Assembly: GCA_039984955.1 (NCBI GenBank)
Contig: JBDWTN010000007.1
Coordinates: 310,001-374,000 of the forward strand
Source: Marinobacter alexandrii
Lineage (GTDB): Bacteria > Bacteroidota > Bacteroidia > Cytophagales > Cyclobacteriaceae
Length of the DNA stretch: 64,000 nt
Direction: 5' to 3'
Shown here: piece by piece, positions 52,857 to 61,719 of the stretch
Numbering within the stretch: the first letter of the stretch is position 1
Layout of the letters: each line of letters starts with the position of its first letter
Notes under the pieces: model-generated
What the model was told of the DNA's origin: nothing
Databases searched by the model: none
Seen by the model: only the letters and a program-made list of their open reading frames with translations
Position numbers and translations under genes: made by a program

Positions 52857-53090
52857 ATGAAAACGATTAAGATATTAGGAATGGGATGCCCAAAATGTAA
52901 GCAAACTGAAGCGGTTGTCCAGAAAGCCATAAAAGAGCTTGGAATTGATGCTGAAGTAATAAAAGTCGAAGACATTCAGCAGATCATGCAGTACAACATA
53001 CTATCCACACCTGCTTTGGTCATAGATGAAGTAGTTAAATCTAAAGGGTACGTCCCTACAATTGCTGAAATAAAAAACGCATTAATTTAA
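52857..53090 (+). CDS. thioredoxin-like small protein with CPKC motif
   Basis: This 77-residue thioredoxin-fold protein has the motif GCPKC (Cys11, Cys14) and the cis-Pro segment STPALVIDE. The family (redox-active disulfide protein 2) is usually encoded next to a DUF318 permease, as here, where its stop overlaps the permease start. It may pass electrons or a metal/arsenic ligand to the permease. Confidence 0.9.
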   Translation: MKTIKILGMGCPKCKQTEAVVQKAIKELGIDAEVIKVEDIQQIMQYNILSTPALVIDEVVKSKGYVPTIAEIKNALI

Positions 53091-54067
53091 TGTTTGACCA
53101 GTTACAAAATTTTGCTGACTGGTTAATTTATTCAGTCTTCAGTGTTGCCCCAGAAAGTCATCTGGGTGAGGCCCTGAACTTCTTTGTTTACGACACACTT
53201 AAAATTCTAATACTTCTTTTTCTTATTATCTTTTTTATGGGAGTCGTTAACTCCTATTTCCCGGTAGAGCGTCTAAGGAACTTTTTGAGTCGCCATAGAT
53301 TTTATGGTCTGGAACATTTATTTGCCTCCATATTTGGCGCAATGACCCCTTTCTGTTCTTGCTCTTCAGTCCCCTTATTTATTGGGTTTGTGCAGGGAGG
53401 TATTCCTTTGGGAGTAACCTTTTCTTTTCTAATTACTTCTCCTCTGGTCAACGAAGTAGCTTTAGCTCTTTTTATAGGCATGTTTGGTTGGAAAATCACC
53501 CTGATCTATGCTCTTTCTGGGATTTTACTTGGAGCAATAGGTGGATGGGTTTTGGGAAAATTGAATCTTAAAAACTATCTGACAGATTGGGTAAAACAGC
53601 TTTTAGCAAAATCGGGTACGGAAAAGAACGCATTTGAGGAAGAGAATCGAACTTTTATTGAGCGAATTCCAGTAATTGCTAGTGGTGCATGGAGCATCGT
53701 AAAGACAGTTGTATCATATGTGATTATTGGCATTGGTATTGGTGCAATAATGCATGGATACGTACCCGAAAATTTCTTCCAACAATATCTTAGCGGAGGA
53801 CAATGGTGGACAGTTCCTTTGGCTGTGATTCTGGCTGTACCCATATATGCGAATGCGGCAGGAATCGTTCCAGTAATTCAGGTACTTGTTGCAAAGGGTG
53901 TTCCAATTGGAACTGCTATTGCATTTATGATGAGTACCATTGGGCTTTCATTACCTGAAGCCACTTTACTTAAGAAAGTAATGACCATGCGCCTTATTGC
54001 AATTTTCTTCGGAGTGGTTGTGCTCTTTATCATTGTCTCCGGGTTCTTGTTCAACCTGATTCTATAA
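53090..54067 (+). CDS. DUF318/ArsP-like permease
   Basis: This 325-residue permease has about eight membrane helices and the motif TPFCSCSSVPLFIGFVQGGIPLGVTFSFLITSPLVNEVAL, whose CSC Cys pair is typical of the DUF318 family (given here in part: TPFCSCSSVPLF). The family includes ArsP exporters of methylated arsenicals and SO_0444-type Cu/Zn exporters. It is coupled to the CPKC protein upstream. The substrate is a metal or metalloid by family. Confidence 0.9.
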   Translation: MFDQLQNFADWLIYSVFSVAPESHLGEALNFFVYDTLKILILLFLIIFFMGVVNSYFPVERLRNFLSRHRFYGLEHLFASIFGAMTPFCSCSSVPLFIGFVQGGIPLGVTFSFLITSPLVNEVALALFIGMFGWKITLIYALSGILLGAIGGWVLGKLNLKNYLTDWVKQLLAKSGTEKNAFEEENRTFIERIPVIASGAWSIVKTVVSYVIIGIGIGAIMHGYVPENFFQQYLSGGQWWTVPLAVILAVPIYANAAGIVPVIQVLVAKGVPIGTAIAFMMSTIGLSLPEATLLKKVMTMRLIAIFFGVVVLFIIVSGFLFNLIL

Positions 54068-54152
54068 AATGCAAAAACAGGTTCGTTGTATAAGCTAAGA
54101 AACAAAAAATCAGACTGCATGTAATGCTAAATGACCTTAGGAGATGGTAAGT

Positions 54153-54299
54153 ATGGAAATTGACGAAATATTCAACAGACTGATTAAAGCATATTCTGAT
54201 GAGAATCTGAATCACATAACAGGGAAATTGATTTTGCTTTATAAAAACAAGAGTTACAGTAAAGTCCGAGAAATAGTCAAACAACAGCTTGAAAATTAA
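54153..54299 (+). CDS. small protein, 48 residues, upstream of a VIT1 transporter
   Basis: This ORF (MEIDEIFNRLIKAYSDENLN start, ending VKQQLEN) is helical and charged. Its stop lies 4 bases before the ATG of the VIT1/CCC1 gene, and the spacing suggests cotranscription. No family was recognised. A purine-rich AGGAGA stretch sits at 54139-54144, just upstream of the start. Confidence 0.55.
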   Translation: MEIDEIFNRLIKAYSDENLNHITGKLILLYKNKSYSKVREIVKQQLEN

Positions 54300-54303
54300 C
54301 TAA

Positions 54304-55044
54304 ATGGGAAATATCACAATTGACAACTATTTAGATAGTCATTACATCCATCGAAGCAATTGGTTAAGAGCCGCAGTTTTGGGAGCAAACGATGGAATTA
54401 TTTCAATTTCAAGTCTTGCAATTGGTGTCGCAACAGCAAGTACAACAACAGAACTGACCGTTTTAGCTACAGTTGCGGGACTTGTAGCTGGAGCTTTATC
54501 AATGGCTGCTGGTGAATATGTATCCGTAAGCTCACAGACAGATACTGAAAAAGCTGATATTGCAAGAGAGAAAAGGGAGCTTGAAGAAATGCCAGATGTA
54601 GAGTTAAACATATTAGCTCAAATCTATGAGAAAAGAGGCTTGAAAAGTAACACAGCTATGCAAGTAGCAAAGGAACTAACCGAAGTAGATGCATTAGGAA
54701 CCCATATAAGAGATGAATTAGGAATTAATGAAATCAGCAAAGCCAATCCTATTCAAGCAGCACTAGCATCAGGTGCAGCATTTACAATTGGAGGTATTTT
54801 ACCACTTTTAGTTATTCTTTTTGTGCCAGTAAAAGGATTAGAATATTGGCTCTATGGATTCACCATCATATTTCTAATTATTCTAGGAGCAACTTCTGCA
54901 AAAACAGGAGGTTCAAGTATCTCAAAAGCAATCATACGGATTACCATATGGGGTACAATTGCAATGGGTTTATCTGCGTTTGTAGGTTATCTTTTGGAGT
55001 TAATGTTTAACCTAAAAACGCCCAACAACACCTATACACAATAA
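54304..55044 (+). CDS. VIT1/CCC1-family Fe2+/Mn2+ transporter
   Basis: This 246-residue membrane transporter has five helices and the family motifs WLRAAVLGANDGIISISSLAIGVA and AGALSMAAGEYVSVSSQTDTEKA. A soluble helical metal-binding loop (about 90-150) separates helices 2 and 3. Relatives move Fe2+ or Mn2+ out of the cytoplasm. A second, divergent paralogue is at 59694. Confidence 0.92.
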   Translation: MGNITIDNYLDSHYIHRSNWLRAAVLGANDGIISISSLAIGVATASTTTELTVLATVAGLVAGALSMAAGEYVSVSSQTDTEKADIAREKRELEEMPDVELNILAQIYEKRGLKSNTAMQVAKELTEVDALGTHIRDELGINEISKANPIQAALASGAAFTIGGILPLLVILFVPVKGLEYWLYGFTIIFLIILGATSAKTGGSSISKAIIRITIWGTIAMGLSAFVGYLLELMFNLKTPNNTYTQ

Positions 55045-55177
55045 ACCTTCGGGATACTGCGCAAAGCTAAGCCGTGATGCATTTCCTTTTATTCTTAACA
55101 ATCTCAAATAGCACAAGGCATAAGCCAAAGAGTATATCAAAAATGGGAACATAATTGAGTAACAAATGTGTGTGATT

Positions 55178-55783
55178 TTATGGTTTGAATGCGCCTCGAA
55201 AATGGCTCCATGCCTCAGACATTTCTTCCTTAAAGTGATCCCATTTTTCTACAGCGGCTTCCTTCCCCTCTTCCAGTTTCAGGTTAATATCATGCATCTT
55301 TCCAGATAAATCTTTCTTTCTTTCCTCCCACGCATCATCTGTTTCCATTTTTGCCAGATGTGCCTGAAGTCTGAATAGATCGAACCGAGTATGAAGATCA
55401 TCCAAGCGATCTTTTGTCTCCGAAAGTAGCTCATTCGTATTGCCTTTAGTTTTTTGATATGCTTGGTTAACATCATGCTTCAGGTTATGGATTTTCTCAC
55501 TCATCTTATGACGTTGTTCATCCAGAGCCTCTTCTGTTTCTGCTCTTCCAAGTGCCGCCTGAACTCTCAGCTCCTCCAAGCTTGTCTTAAGTTTGGCTGC
55601 TTTATCCTCTGTAAAACCCTGGGCTTGATGAAGCTTCTGTGAGACAGCATCTACCCAATCTTTTAGGTTCTCTTTTTGCTTTTCAAATTCATCCTTCGCC
55701 TCTTCCAAACCCAGATTTAATTGAACCCTTAAATGCTCGAGTGATGATTTCCATTCATCCATTTTTCTGTGCCTTTCTTCCAT
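55178..55783 (-). CDS. coiled-coil protein with three internal repeats
   Basis: This 201-residue, highly charged, wholly helical protein has no signal peptide or membrane helix. Three repeats share the core L-R-x-Q-x-x-L (LEHLRVQLNL at 16-25, LEELRVQAAL at 69-78, FDLFRLQAHL at 135-144), each followed by an E/K-rich stretch and a KxxxxNLK-like turn. The repeat copies are 54 and 65 residues apart. It stands alone between metal transporter genes. It could be a stress-response or cytoskeletal-type protein; the function is unknown. Confidence 0.75.
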   Translation of the reverse strand: MEERHRKMDEWKSSLEHLRVQLNLGLEEAKDEFEKQKENLKDWVDAVSQKLHQAQGFTEDKAAKLKTSLEELRVQAALGRAETEEALDEQRHKMSEKIHNLKHDVNQAYQKTKGNTNELLSETKDRLDDLHTRFDLFRLQAHLAKMETDDAWEERKKDLSGKMHDINLKLEEGKEAAVEKWDHFKEEMSEAWSHFRGAFKP

Positions 55784-55905
55784 GTTTTTTTTCGTTTTGA
55801 ATATTGAATAAAGGAATAGATATAATCAAACATTTATAATGACACTCATCAAGAAAATCAATAATAAACATCATTATTCTGAAACCGCAATGCCACTCAA
55901 TCTAC

Positions 55906-55919
55906 GTGATAAAAATCAG
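55906..55919. promoter_or_regulatory. FNR-like box upstream of the exporter operon
   Basis: GTGAT-AAAA-ATCAG matches TTGAT-N4-ATCAA at 8 of 10 positions, 80 bases upstream of the adaptor ATG at 56000. Confidence 0.4.
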
Positions 55920-55999
55920 GATGTGTCCTAACACAAGTTATAATATGTTAGAATCTATAAACAGAGATTAAGCACTCAACATAATAACTGATTTAGCAA

Positions 56000-57088
56000 A
56001 TGAGATTTGGTCTTAAAAAGCTTTTTTTTGTATTGTCTTGGTCTTTTTTCTCCTGCTCCAACCATGAAGATCAAATCAAGCCATCTATTTTACCTATAAC
56101 TGAATCTGTATATTCTTCGGTTACCATTCAACCAGATAGCCTATATGAAGTCTATGCTGCGGTAAGTGGTATTGTAGATCAAGTATTCATCGAAGAAGGA
56201 GATTTGATCAATGAGGGTGAAACTGTTATCAAGATCACAGATATTACTCCCAGATTAAATGAGCAAAATTCAAAGCTTGTACTAGACCTTAAAAGAGCTA
56301 ACTATTCAGGCAGTGCAAACATTCTCGCAGAGCAAGAAAATGAAATAGCTGTTGCCGCATTGAAACTTAAAAATGACTCAATCTATTTTGTCAAGCAAAA
56401 AAAAATGTGGAAACAAAACATAGGTACCAAGAATGAGTTCGATAACCGAAAACTAAATTATGAAGTAGCTCGAAAAAATCTGGATCTTCTTCAGAACAAA
56501 TATGAAAGGACTCGACATGAGTTGGAAGCTCAACTGAAGCAAGCTGAAAACAGCTACATCAGTAGCTACACAAAAAGCAAGGATTACATAGTAAGAAGCA
56601 AAATACATGGCAAAGTTTATAAGGTTCATAAGAGTCCCGGAGAATTGGTTTCAGGACAGGAGCCTATTGCTTCTATTGGAAGCGAGGGCAAATTCATCAT
56701 AGAAATGCTGGTGGATGAGGTAGACATCATTAGAATTAAAACAGGGCAAGAAGTATTGGTAGTACTGGATGCTTATGGAGAAGATGTATTCTTCGCAAAA
56801 GTTTCGAAAATAGTTCCGAGTATAGCGAACGAATCACAAACTTTCCTTGTAGAGGGTGAATTTGAAAACCAACCTGAAATACTGTATTCCGGACTCACGG
56901 GAGAGGCAAATATCATTATTTCAAAAAAAGAAGCAGCACTTTCAATTCCACTAGACTACTTGATGGATGATACATGGGCGATGACTACAGAAGGTAAAGT
57001 GAAAGTGGAAACAGGCGTAAGAAATTTTGAATATGTAGAGATCATCTCAGGGCTTGACTCTGGTAGTGTTTTAATAAAGCCGAACTGA
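56000..57088 (+). CDS. membrane-fusion (adaptor) lipoprotein of an ABC exporter
   Basis: This 362-residue HlyD/MacA-like adaptor has a lipobox near Cys19 (SFFSCSNH). It shows a biotinyl-lipoyl-like half (YAAVSGIVDQVFIEEGDLINEGETVIKI), a long coiled-coil hairpin (about 90-195) and the other half (VRSKIHGKVYKVHKSPGELV). Its stop overlaps the permease start by one base. Order adaptor-permease-ATPase recalls DevBCA exporters. Confidence 0.88.
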   Translation: MRFGLKKLFFVLSWSFFSCSNHEDQIKPSILPITESVYSSVTIQPDSLYEVYAAVSGIVDQVFIEEGDLINEGETVIKITDITPRLNEQNSKLVLDLKRANYSGSANILAEQENEIAVAALKLKNDSIYFVKQKKMWKQNIGTKNEFDNRKLNYEVARKNLDLLQNKYERTRHELEAQLKQAENSYISSYTKSKDYIVRSKIHGKVYKVHKSPGELVSGQEPIASIGSEGKFIIEMLVDEVDIIRIKTGQEVLVVLDAYGEDVFFAKVSKIVPSIANESQTFLVEGEFENQPEILYSGLTGEANIIISKKEAALSIPLDYLMDDTWAMTTEGKVKVETGVRNFEYVEIISGLDSGSVLIKPN

Positions 57089-58350
57089 TGGTAAATTATT
57101 CAATCATACTTGGAATCGCTAAGATTCATCTCTTCTCAAAGTTCAAACAAACACTCATTGCAACACTAGGAGTTACCTTCGGAATTGGGACATTCATTAC
57201 GTTGGTCAGTTTTATGACTGGGCTCAATGGATTGCTCGATGGATTGATTCTCAATAGCACACCTCACATTCACATTTTCAATGAAATAAAGCCTAGCGAC
57301 AAGCAGCCTATAGACTTGCTAAAAGCTTTTGACAATTCCATGAAGGTGGTACACTCAATCCAGCCAAAACAAAATCAACTTAGCATTCACAATGCAATCC
57401 CCATTTTAAACCATCTTAGAAAGAATCCGAAGGTAAAGGGAGTGATTCCAAAAGTGACCACTCAGGTATTTTTTGTAGCAGGATCAATAAAGTTAAACGG
57501 TGTAATGAATGGCACTTACCCTTTAGAAGAAGACCGACTCTTCAGTCTGGGAGATTACATTATAGAGGGCAGTATACAAAAACTTGCCAATGTCCCCAAT
57601 GGCATTCTCTTAGGAGCTGGGATTGCAAAAAAAATGTCTGTCGGGTTAAATGATAGGATACAGATCATCACCTCACAAGGAGACATCTTCCCATTAAGGA
57701 TTGTAGGCATTTATCAAAGTGGGTTAGCTGAGATAGATGATACACACTGCTTCACAAATCTGAAGAAAGCACAAGGCATAATGGGTGAAACAGACAGCTA
57801 TATCACTGATATAAATGTGAAACTTTATGATATGAATCTTGCAAGAGGAATGGCGAAGGAAATCAGCAAGAATTTTGATCTTACGGCTATCGATATCAAA
57901 ACAGCAAACGCCCAATTTGAAACAGGAACCTCCATTAGAAATATCATTACCTATGCTGTATCTATTACCTTATTATTGGTAGCAGGATTTGGTATCTACA
58001 ATATATTGAACATGTTCATCTATGAAAAGATGAATGACATTGCCATCTTAAAAGCTACTGGATTTTCAGGGGCAGATGTACAATACATTTTCATCACCCA
58101 AGCAATCATTATTGGTTTCGTTGGAGGTATCGTAGGATTGGTCATAGGGTATATCCTATCCAGCATGATTGCTCACACTCCCTTTGAGACACAAGCACTG
58201 CCAACGATAAAGACTTATCCGGTAAACTTCGATCCCGCTTACTACATCATTGGTATTACGTTCGCTATCATCTCTACTTTTCTGGCAGGCTACCTTCCTG
58301 CTCAGAAGGCTCGAAAAATTGATCCTGTACAAATCATAAGAAGTCAGTGA
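57088..58350 (+). CDS. FtsX-type ABC exporter permease (LolC/DevC-like)
   Basis: This 420-residue permease has one N-terminal membrane helix (about 20-40), a periplasmic core domain and three C-terminal helices (about 290-405). The segment NMFIYEKMNDIAILKATGFSGADVQ and the tail PAQKARKIDPVQIIRSQ are LolC/MacB-like. It couples with the ATPase at 58350 through a TGATG overlap. Confidence 0.9.
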   Translation: MVNYSIILGIAKIHLFSKFKQTLIATLGVTFGIGTFITLVSFMTGLNGLLDGLILNSTPHIHIFNEIKPSDKQPIDLLKAFDNSMKVVHSIQPKQNQLSIHNAIPILNHLRKNPKVKGVIPKVTTQVFFVAGSIKLNGVMNGTYPLEEDRLFSLGDYIIEGSIQKLANVPNGILLGAGIAKKMSVGLNDRIQIITSQGDIFPLRIVGIYQSGLAEIDDTHCFTNLKKAQGIMGETDSYITDINVKLYDMNLARGMAKEISKNFDLTAIDIKTANAQFETGTSIRNIITYAVSITLLLVAGFGIYNILNMFIYEKMNDIAILKATGFSGADVQYIFITQAIIIGFVGGIVGLVIGYILSSMIAHTPFETQALPTIKTYPVNFDPAYYIIGITFAIISTFLAGYLPAQKARKIDPVQIIRSQ

Positions 58351-59048
58351 TGATTGAAAAAGAACACATTCTGGTTGCTCAGAACATACAAAAATACTTT
58401 CATGATCCATTATTTCATGTTTTGAAAGACATCAACTTAACAGTCGAAAAAGGAGAATTTGTTTCTATAATGGGGAAGTCAGGATGTGGTAAGTCTACCT
58501 TACTGTACATCCTTTCAACGATGGATACAGATTATGAAGGAGAGCTTTCTCTTAATAACAAAAAACTAACTGGAATGACTAACAACGAGCTCTCGTTAAT
58601 TAGAAACCAGCATATCGGTTTTGTTTTCCAGTTTCATTACCTGCTTCCAGAATTTACGGTTTTGGAAAATGTAATGCTTCCTGCCAAAAAATTGGGGATA
58701 AAGACCTCCGAAGAAATCGAGCATGACGCCATTGAAAAACTGAAACTATTAGACATTGATGATCAGGCAAAAAAGCTGTCCATGAAGATTTCAGGTGGAC
58801 AAAAGCAGCGTGTTGCCATCGCAAGAGCTTTGATCAATGAACCGTCCATCATAATGGGCGATGAACCCACAGGGAATCTTGATAGCAAAAACGCAAGTAA
58901 TGTTTTTGATATTTTCAAGCAGCTAAGTGAGGAGAATAATCTTTCGCTTCTGGTAGTAACTCACGACATGGATTTCGCAAAAGCTACTGACCGAATTATT
59001 CAAATGTCCGATGGAATGATCCTTTCGGATGTTCATAATCTAGGGTAG
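58350..59048 (+). CDS. ABC exporter ATPase (LolD/MacB-like)
   Basis: This 232-residue ATPase has Walker A GKSGCGKST, Q-loop FVFQFHYLLPEFT, signature ISGGQKQR and Walker B IIMGDEPTGNLDS. The FHYLLPEFTVLENV segment is typical of LolD-type exporters. The ATG at 58350 overlaps the permease stop; the GTG one codon earlier is less likely. Its 3' end overlaps the convergent gene at 59040 by 9 bases. Confidence 0.92.
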   Translation: MIEKEHILVAQNIQKYFHDPLFHVLKDINLTVEKGEFVSIMGKSGCGKSTLLYILSTMDTDYEGELSLNNKKLTGMTNNELSLIRNQHIGFVFQFHYLLPEFTVLENVMLPAKKLGIKTSEEIEHDAIEKLKLLDIDDQAKKLSMKISGGQKQRVAIARALINEPSIIMGDEPTGNLDSKNASNVFDIFKQLSEENNLSLLVVTHDMDFAKATDRIIQMSDGMILSDVHNLG

Positions 59049-59468
59049 GTTCGGTTTTCGATAGAATTCACAGTTTTCATCAAAAATTAGAGGATCTTCT
59101 TCGATACATGTTTCTCCATTTTCCTCTCGTTCCATATACACATGATATTCACATAACTCTGGGGTGACTACATAATAGGCGTTTCCCACCCTCTTATCCT
59201 TATGCTTCAACCTCAAGTGATCACGTATACAAAACATTAGTTCACTTAGCTCGATCGTCACAAGGGTTTTAACCCACTCTCCATTATATCTAAATATGGC
59301 CGTCTTTTGTTGCCCAAAATGCTCGAATGATAAATGATAATTATCATCTTCAAAGGACCACAAGGCATTCTTAACGCTAGGAAATTTTCGATTAAAAGAA
59401 TTTTCGACTTTCCTTGGTACTTGCACCAATAGGGTCAACGCTATTCCAAGTATTGTCAAAATCTTCAT
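59040..59468 (-). CDS. PepSY-like periplasmic protein
   Basis: This gene gives 142 residues from the ATG at 59468, which opens a signal-like hydrophobic stretch (MKILTILGIALTLLVQV); the longer frame to 59594 has an unlikely N-terminus. The body has PepSY/DUF2874 features (NSFNRKFPSVKNALWSFED, YHLSFEHFGQQKTAIFRYNGEWVKT). Such proteins are small periplasmic binding or inhibitor proteins. Four Cys in the C-terminal half may form disulfides. The function is unknown. Confidence 0.65.
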   Translation of the reverse strand: MKILTILGIALTLLVQVPRKVENSFNRKFPSVKNALWSFEDDNYHLSFEHFGQQKTAIFRYNGEWVKTLVTIELSELMFCIRDHLRLKHKDKRVGNAYYVVTPELCEYHVYMEREENGETCIEEDPLIFDENCEFYRKPNLP

Positions 59469-59615
59469 TAAGGAACGTTTGGTTTCAAAATCGAAAATTG
59501 TATGAAAGAAATCCTGATGAAAATGATTTAAGTCATTAAAGACTATGATAATTATAATTTTAACATCAAATAGTGGTATTCCTTTTATACTCACTGATGA
59601 GTTATAGCTTTCCTA

Positions 59616-59629
59616 TTGATCAAAATCAT
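59616..59629. promoter_or_regulatory. FNR-like box in the divergent region before the second VIT1 gene
   Basis: TTGAT-CAAA-ATCAT matches TTGAT-N4-ATCAA at 9 of 10 positions, about 65 bases upstream of the transporter ATG (59694). A similar box, TTGAC-GAAA-ATCAT (8 of 10), lies at 60407-60420, 53 bases before the response regulator ATG. Confidence 0.5.
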
Positions 59630-59693
59630 ACCGAAATCACGAGTTTATCCCTAAGCTTACTAAAGTGACGGTCTACAAGAAAGCAGTCTCATT

Positions 59694-60380
59694 ATGAAAC
59701 AAATTCAGCAATATCTAACAGAGGTAGTCTATGGTAGCATTGATGGTAGCATTAGCACCTTTGCAGTGGTTGCTGGAGCAGCTGGTGCCAACTTAAATAG
59801 TTCAATTGTGATTATTCTGGGTGTAGCAAATCTCATTGCCGATGGATTCTCTATGTCTATAGGCAGTTACTTGTCCTCAAAATCTGAGAAACTTCAATAC
59901 GAAAAGTTTAAGCAACAAGAATACTGGGAGATCGAAAATTTACGTGAATCGGAAGTACAAGAGGTAAGAGATATATTTCAAGAAAAAGGGTTCAAAGGCA
60001 CGCTCCTGGAAAGTGTAGTAAGCAAAATCACTGAAAACAGAGACGAATGGGTTGATATCATGATGAAGCACGAACTCAACATGATCAAAGAACAAAGGAA
60101 TTCAGTGGCTATAGGCTTGGCAACATTTATATCTTTTCTAATCGCAGGAGCCGTTCCTCTTCTGATCTATATCTATGATTTCTTTCTACCTGGTCAGGTA
60201 AACCTTTTCTTTTACTCCTCTCTACTAACCGGTGTATCATTCATAGCCATTGGTCTTTTAAAAGGAATAGTGACTCAATCAAACAAACTAAGAAGAATAG
60301 TGGAGACATTATCATTGGGAACTATTGCTGCCACTTTAGCCTACTTCACAGGCGAGTTGCTCGATCAATGGATTGGCTGA
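59694..60380 (+). CDS. VIT1/CCC1-family Fe2+/Mn2+ transporter, second copy
   Basis: This 228-residue transporter has motifs YGSIDGSISTFAVVAGAAGA and ADGFSMSIGSYLSSKSEKLQ and five membrane helices. The soluble loop carries EVQEVRDIFQEKGFKG. It is a diverged paralogue of the 54304 gene (shared fold and motif positions, low identity). The family exports Fe2+ or Mn2+. It is followed after 92 bases by the REC-Crp regulator. Confidence 0.9.
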   Translation: MKQIQQYLTEVVYGSIDGSISTFAVVAGAAGANLNSSIVIILGVANLIADGFSMSIGSYLSSKSEKLQYEKFKQQEYWEIENLRESEVQEVRDIFQEKGFKGTLLESVVSKITENRDEWVDIMMKHELNMIKEQRNSVAIGLATFISFLIAGAVPLLIYIYDFFLPGQVNLFFYSSLLTGVSFIAIGLLKGIVTQSNKLRRIVETLSLGTIAATLAYFTGELLDQWIG

Positions 60381-60472
60381 TAAACTGATTCATTATAGCC
60401 CTCCCCTTGACGAAAATCATAATTCTGATATTTTTCATCACGTACTATTGTACTGCTTCAAAAATGATAGTT

Positions 60473-61540
60473 ATGAAGAAAATATTGATCATAGAAGATA
60501 ATGTAGAAGTACGCGAAAACATTACAGAGATATTGGAATTAGCAGATTTTGATGTGAAAACCGCATGTAATGGAAAAGCTGGAGTAGAACTCGTAAACCA
60601 AGAGTTACCTGATTTGATCATTTGTGATATTACAATGCCTGAACTGGATGGGTACGGTGTACTTCATATTCTGAATAAGAAAGAAGCCTCCAGAAACATT
60701 CCTTTTATTTTCATGACTGCCAAGGCAGAGAAATCTGATATACGCAAAGGCATGAACCTAGGTGCAGATGACTACCTAACCAAGCCTTTTGACGATACAG
60801 AATTGCTTGATGCAGTGGAAATACGACTGAAAAAATCAGAGACAGCCAAAAGGGACTTTGGACAAGGATTAGAGGGACTTAATCATTTGATCGATGAAGC
60901 CAACAGTATTCACAATCTTTCGGAAATAAGAAACGAACGAAAAACGAGAATTTACAAAAAGAAAAAAGACATATTTCTAGAGGGGGACACTCCACTATCT
61001 CTTATGTACTTAAAAAAAGGTAAGGTAAAAACCTATAAGACCAATGAGGAAGGCAAAGAGTTGATCACTGGCATCTATATTGAAAATGATTTTTTCGGAT
61101 ACGAATCTTTATTAGAAGGTGAGTATGGAGAGTCTGCTACTACACTTGAAGAAACAGAATTGGTATTGATCCCAAAGGACGACTTTATGAAACTTATCTA
61201 TGGAAATCCGGAAGTTTCTAAAAAATTCATTGAACTCCTTTCCCACAAAGTGGCAGAAAAAGAAAACCAATTGCTTCATCAAGCTTATAGCACAGTAAGG
61301 CAAAGAACAGCCAAAGCCCTCATTGAAGTAAACAAGAAATTTGGCAAACCCGATGAACCTACTTTTTTGAGTATTTCTCGAGAAGATTTGGCCAATATGA
61401 TTGGAACTGCCACTGAAACAGCTATACGCGTTTTATCCGATCTAAAAGAAGAAGGACTCATCCAAATCGAATCAGGAAAAATTAAAATCACTGATATTGA
61501 ACAACTTGAAATAGTCGCCAACAAGCACTTTTTAATTTAG
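60473..61540 (+). CDS. response regulator fused to a Crp/Fnr module (REC-cNMP-HTH)
   Basis: This 355-residue protein starts at ATG 60473 (MKKILIIEDN); a TTG at 60407 would add an unlikely hydrophobic extension. A receiver domain (1-120) has phosphoacceptor Asp52 (CDITMPELDG), Thr82 and Lys104. Then follow a cyclic-nucleotide-like domain (about 145-265) and a Crp-type helix-turn-helix (about 280-350, ISREDLANMIGTATETAIRVLSDL). The recognition helix keeps Glu and Arg spaced as in Fnr/Crp, consistent with TGA half-sites. No histidine kinase gene is adjacent, so its partner is elsewhere. It probably governs the FNR-like boxes nearby. Confidence 0.92.
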   Translation: MKKILIIEDNVEVRENITEILELADFDVKTACNGKAGVELVNQELPDLIICDITMPELDGYGVLHILNKKEASRNIPFIFMTAKAEKSDIRKGMNLGADDYLTKPFDDTELLDAVEIRLKKSETAKRDFGQGLEGLNHLIDEANSIHNLSEIRNERKTRIYKKKKDIFLEGDTPLSLMYLKKGKVKTYKTNEEGKELITGIYIENDFFGYESLLEGEYGESATTLEETELVLIPKDDFMKLIYGNPEVSKKFIELLSHKVAEKENQLLHQAYSTVRQRTAKALIEVNKKFGKPDEPTFLSISREDLANMIGTATETAIRVLSDLKEEGLIQIESGKIKITDIEQLEIVANKHFLI

Positions 61541-61594
61541 AAATAACTACAAGAACCAGTTATGCCAATTAATTTTTGTGTACCGACAAAAAGC

Positions 61595-61719
61595 TTGTCT
61601 TTTCGGCAGTAGGAGAAATATTTCCAAACCATAACCCATCTTGATTGCTATGCAAGCTGATAAGTGCTGATGAGATATCACATTTCACCTGCCTAACGCA
61701 GGCAGGTTCGATATGACAA
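61595..61719. repeat. 125-bp palindromic repeat element with imperfect terminal inverted repeats
   Basis: The ends TTGTCTTTTCGG (61595-61606) and TCGATATGACAA (61708-61719) are inverted copies at 9 of 12 positions. Inside is a strong palindrome, ACCTGCCT-AACGC-AGGCAGGT (61687-61707). It resembles dispersed MITE/REP-like sequences found in many Bacteroidota genomes. It fills much of the 314-base gap 61541-61854, which otherwise holds only two possible FNR-like boxes at 61765-61800. Confidence 0.65.

Noticed and set aside
60407-60472. N-terminal extension of the REC-Crp protein from a TTG
   Set aside because: The extension is hydrophobic, overlaps the FNR-like box, and the receiver domain starts cleanly at ATG 60473.
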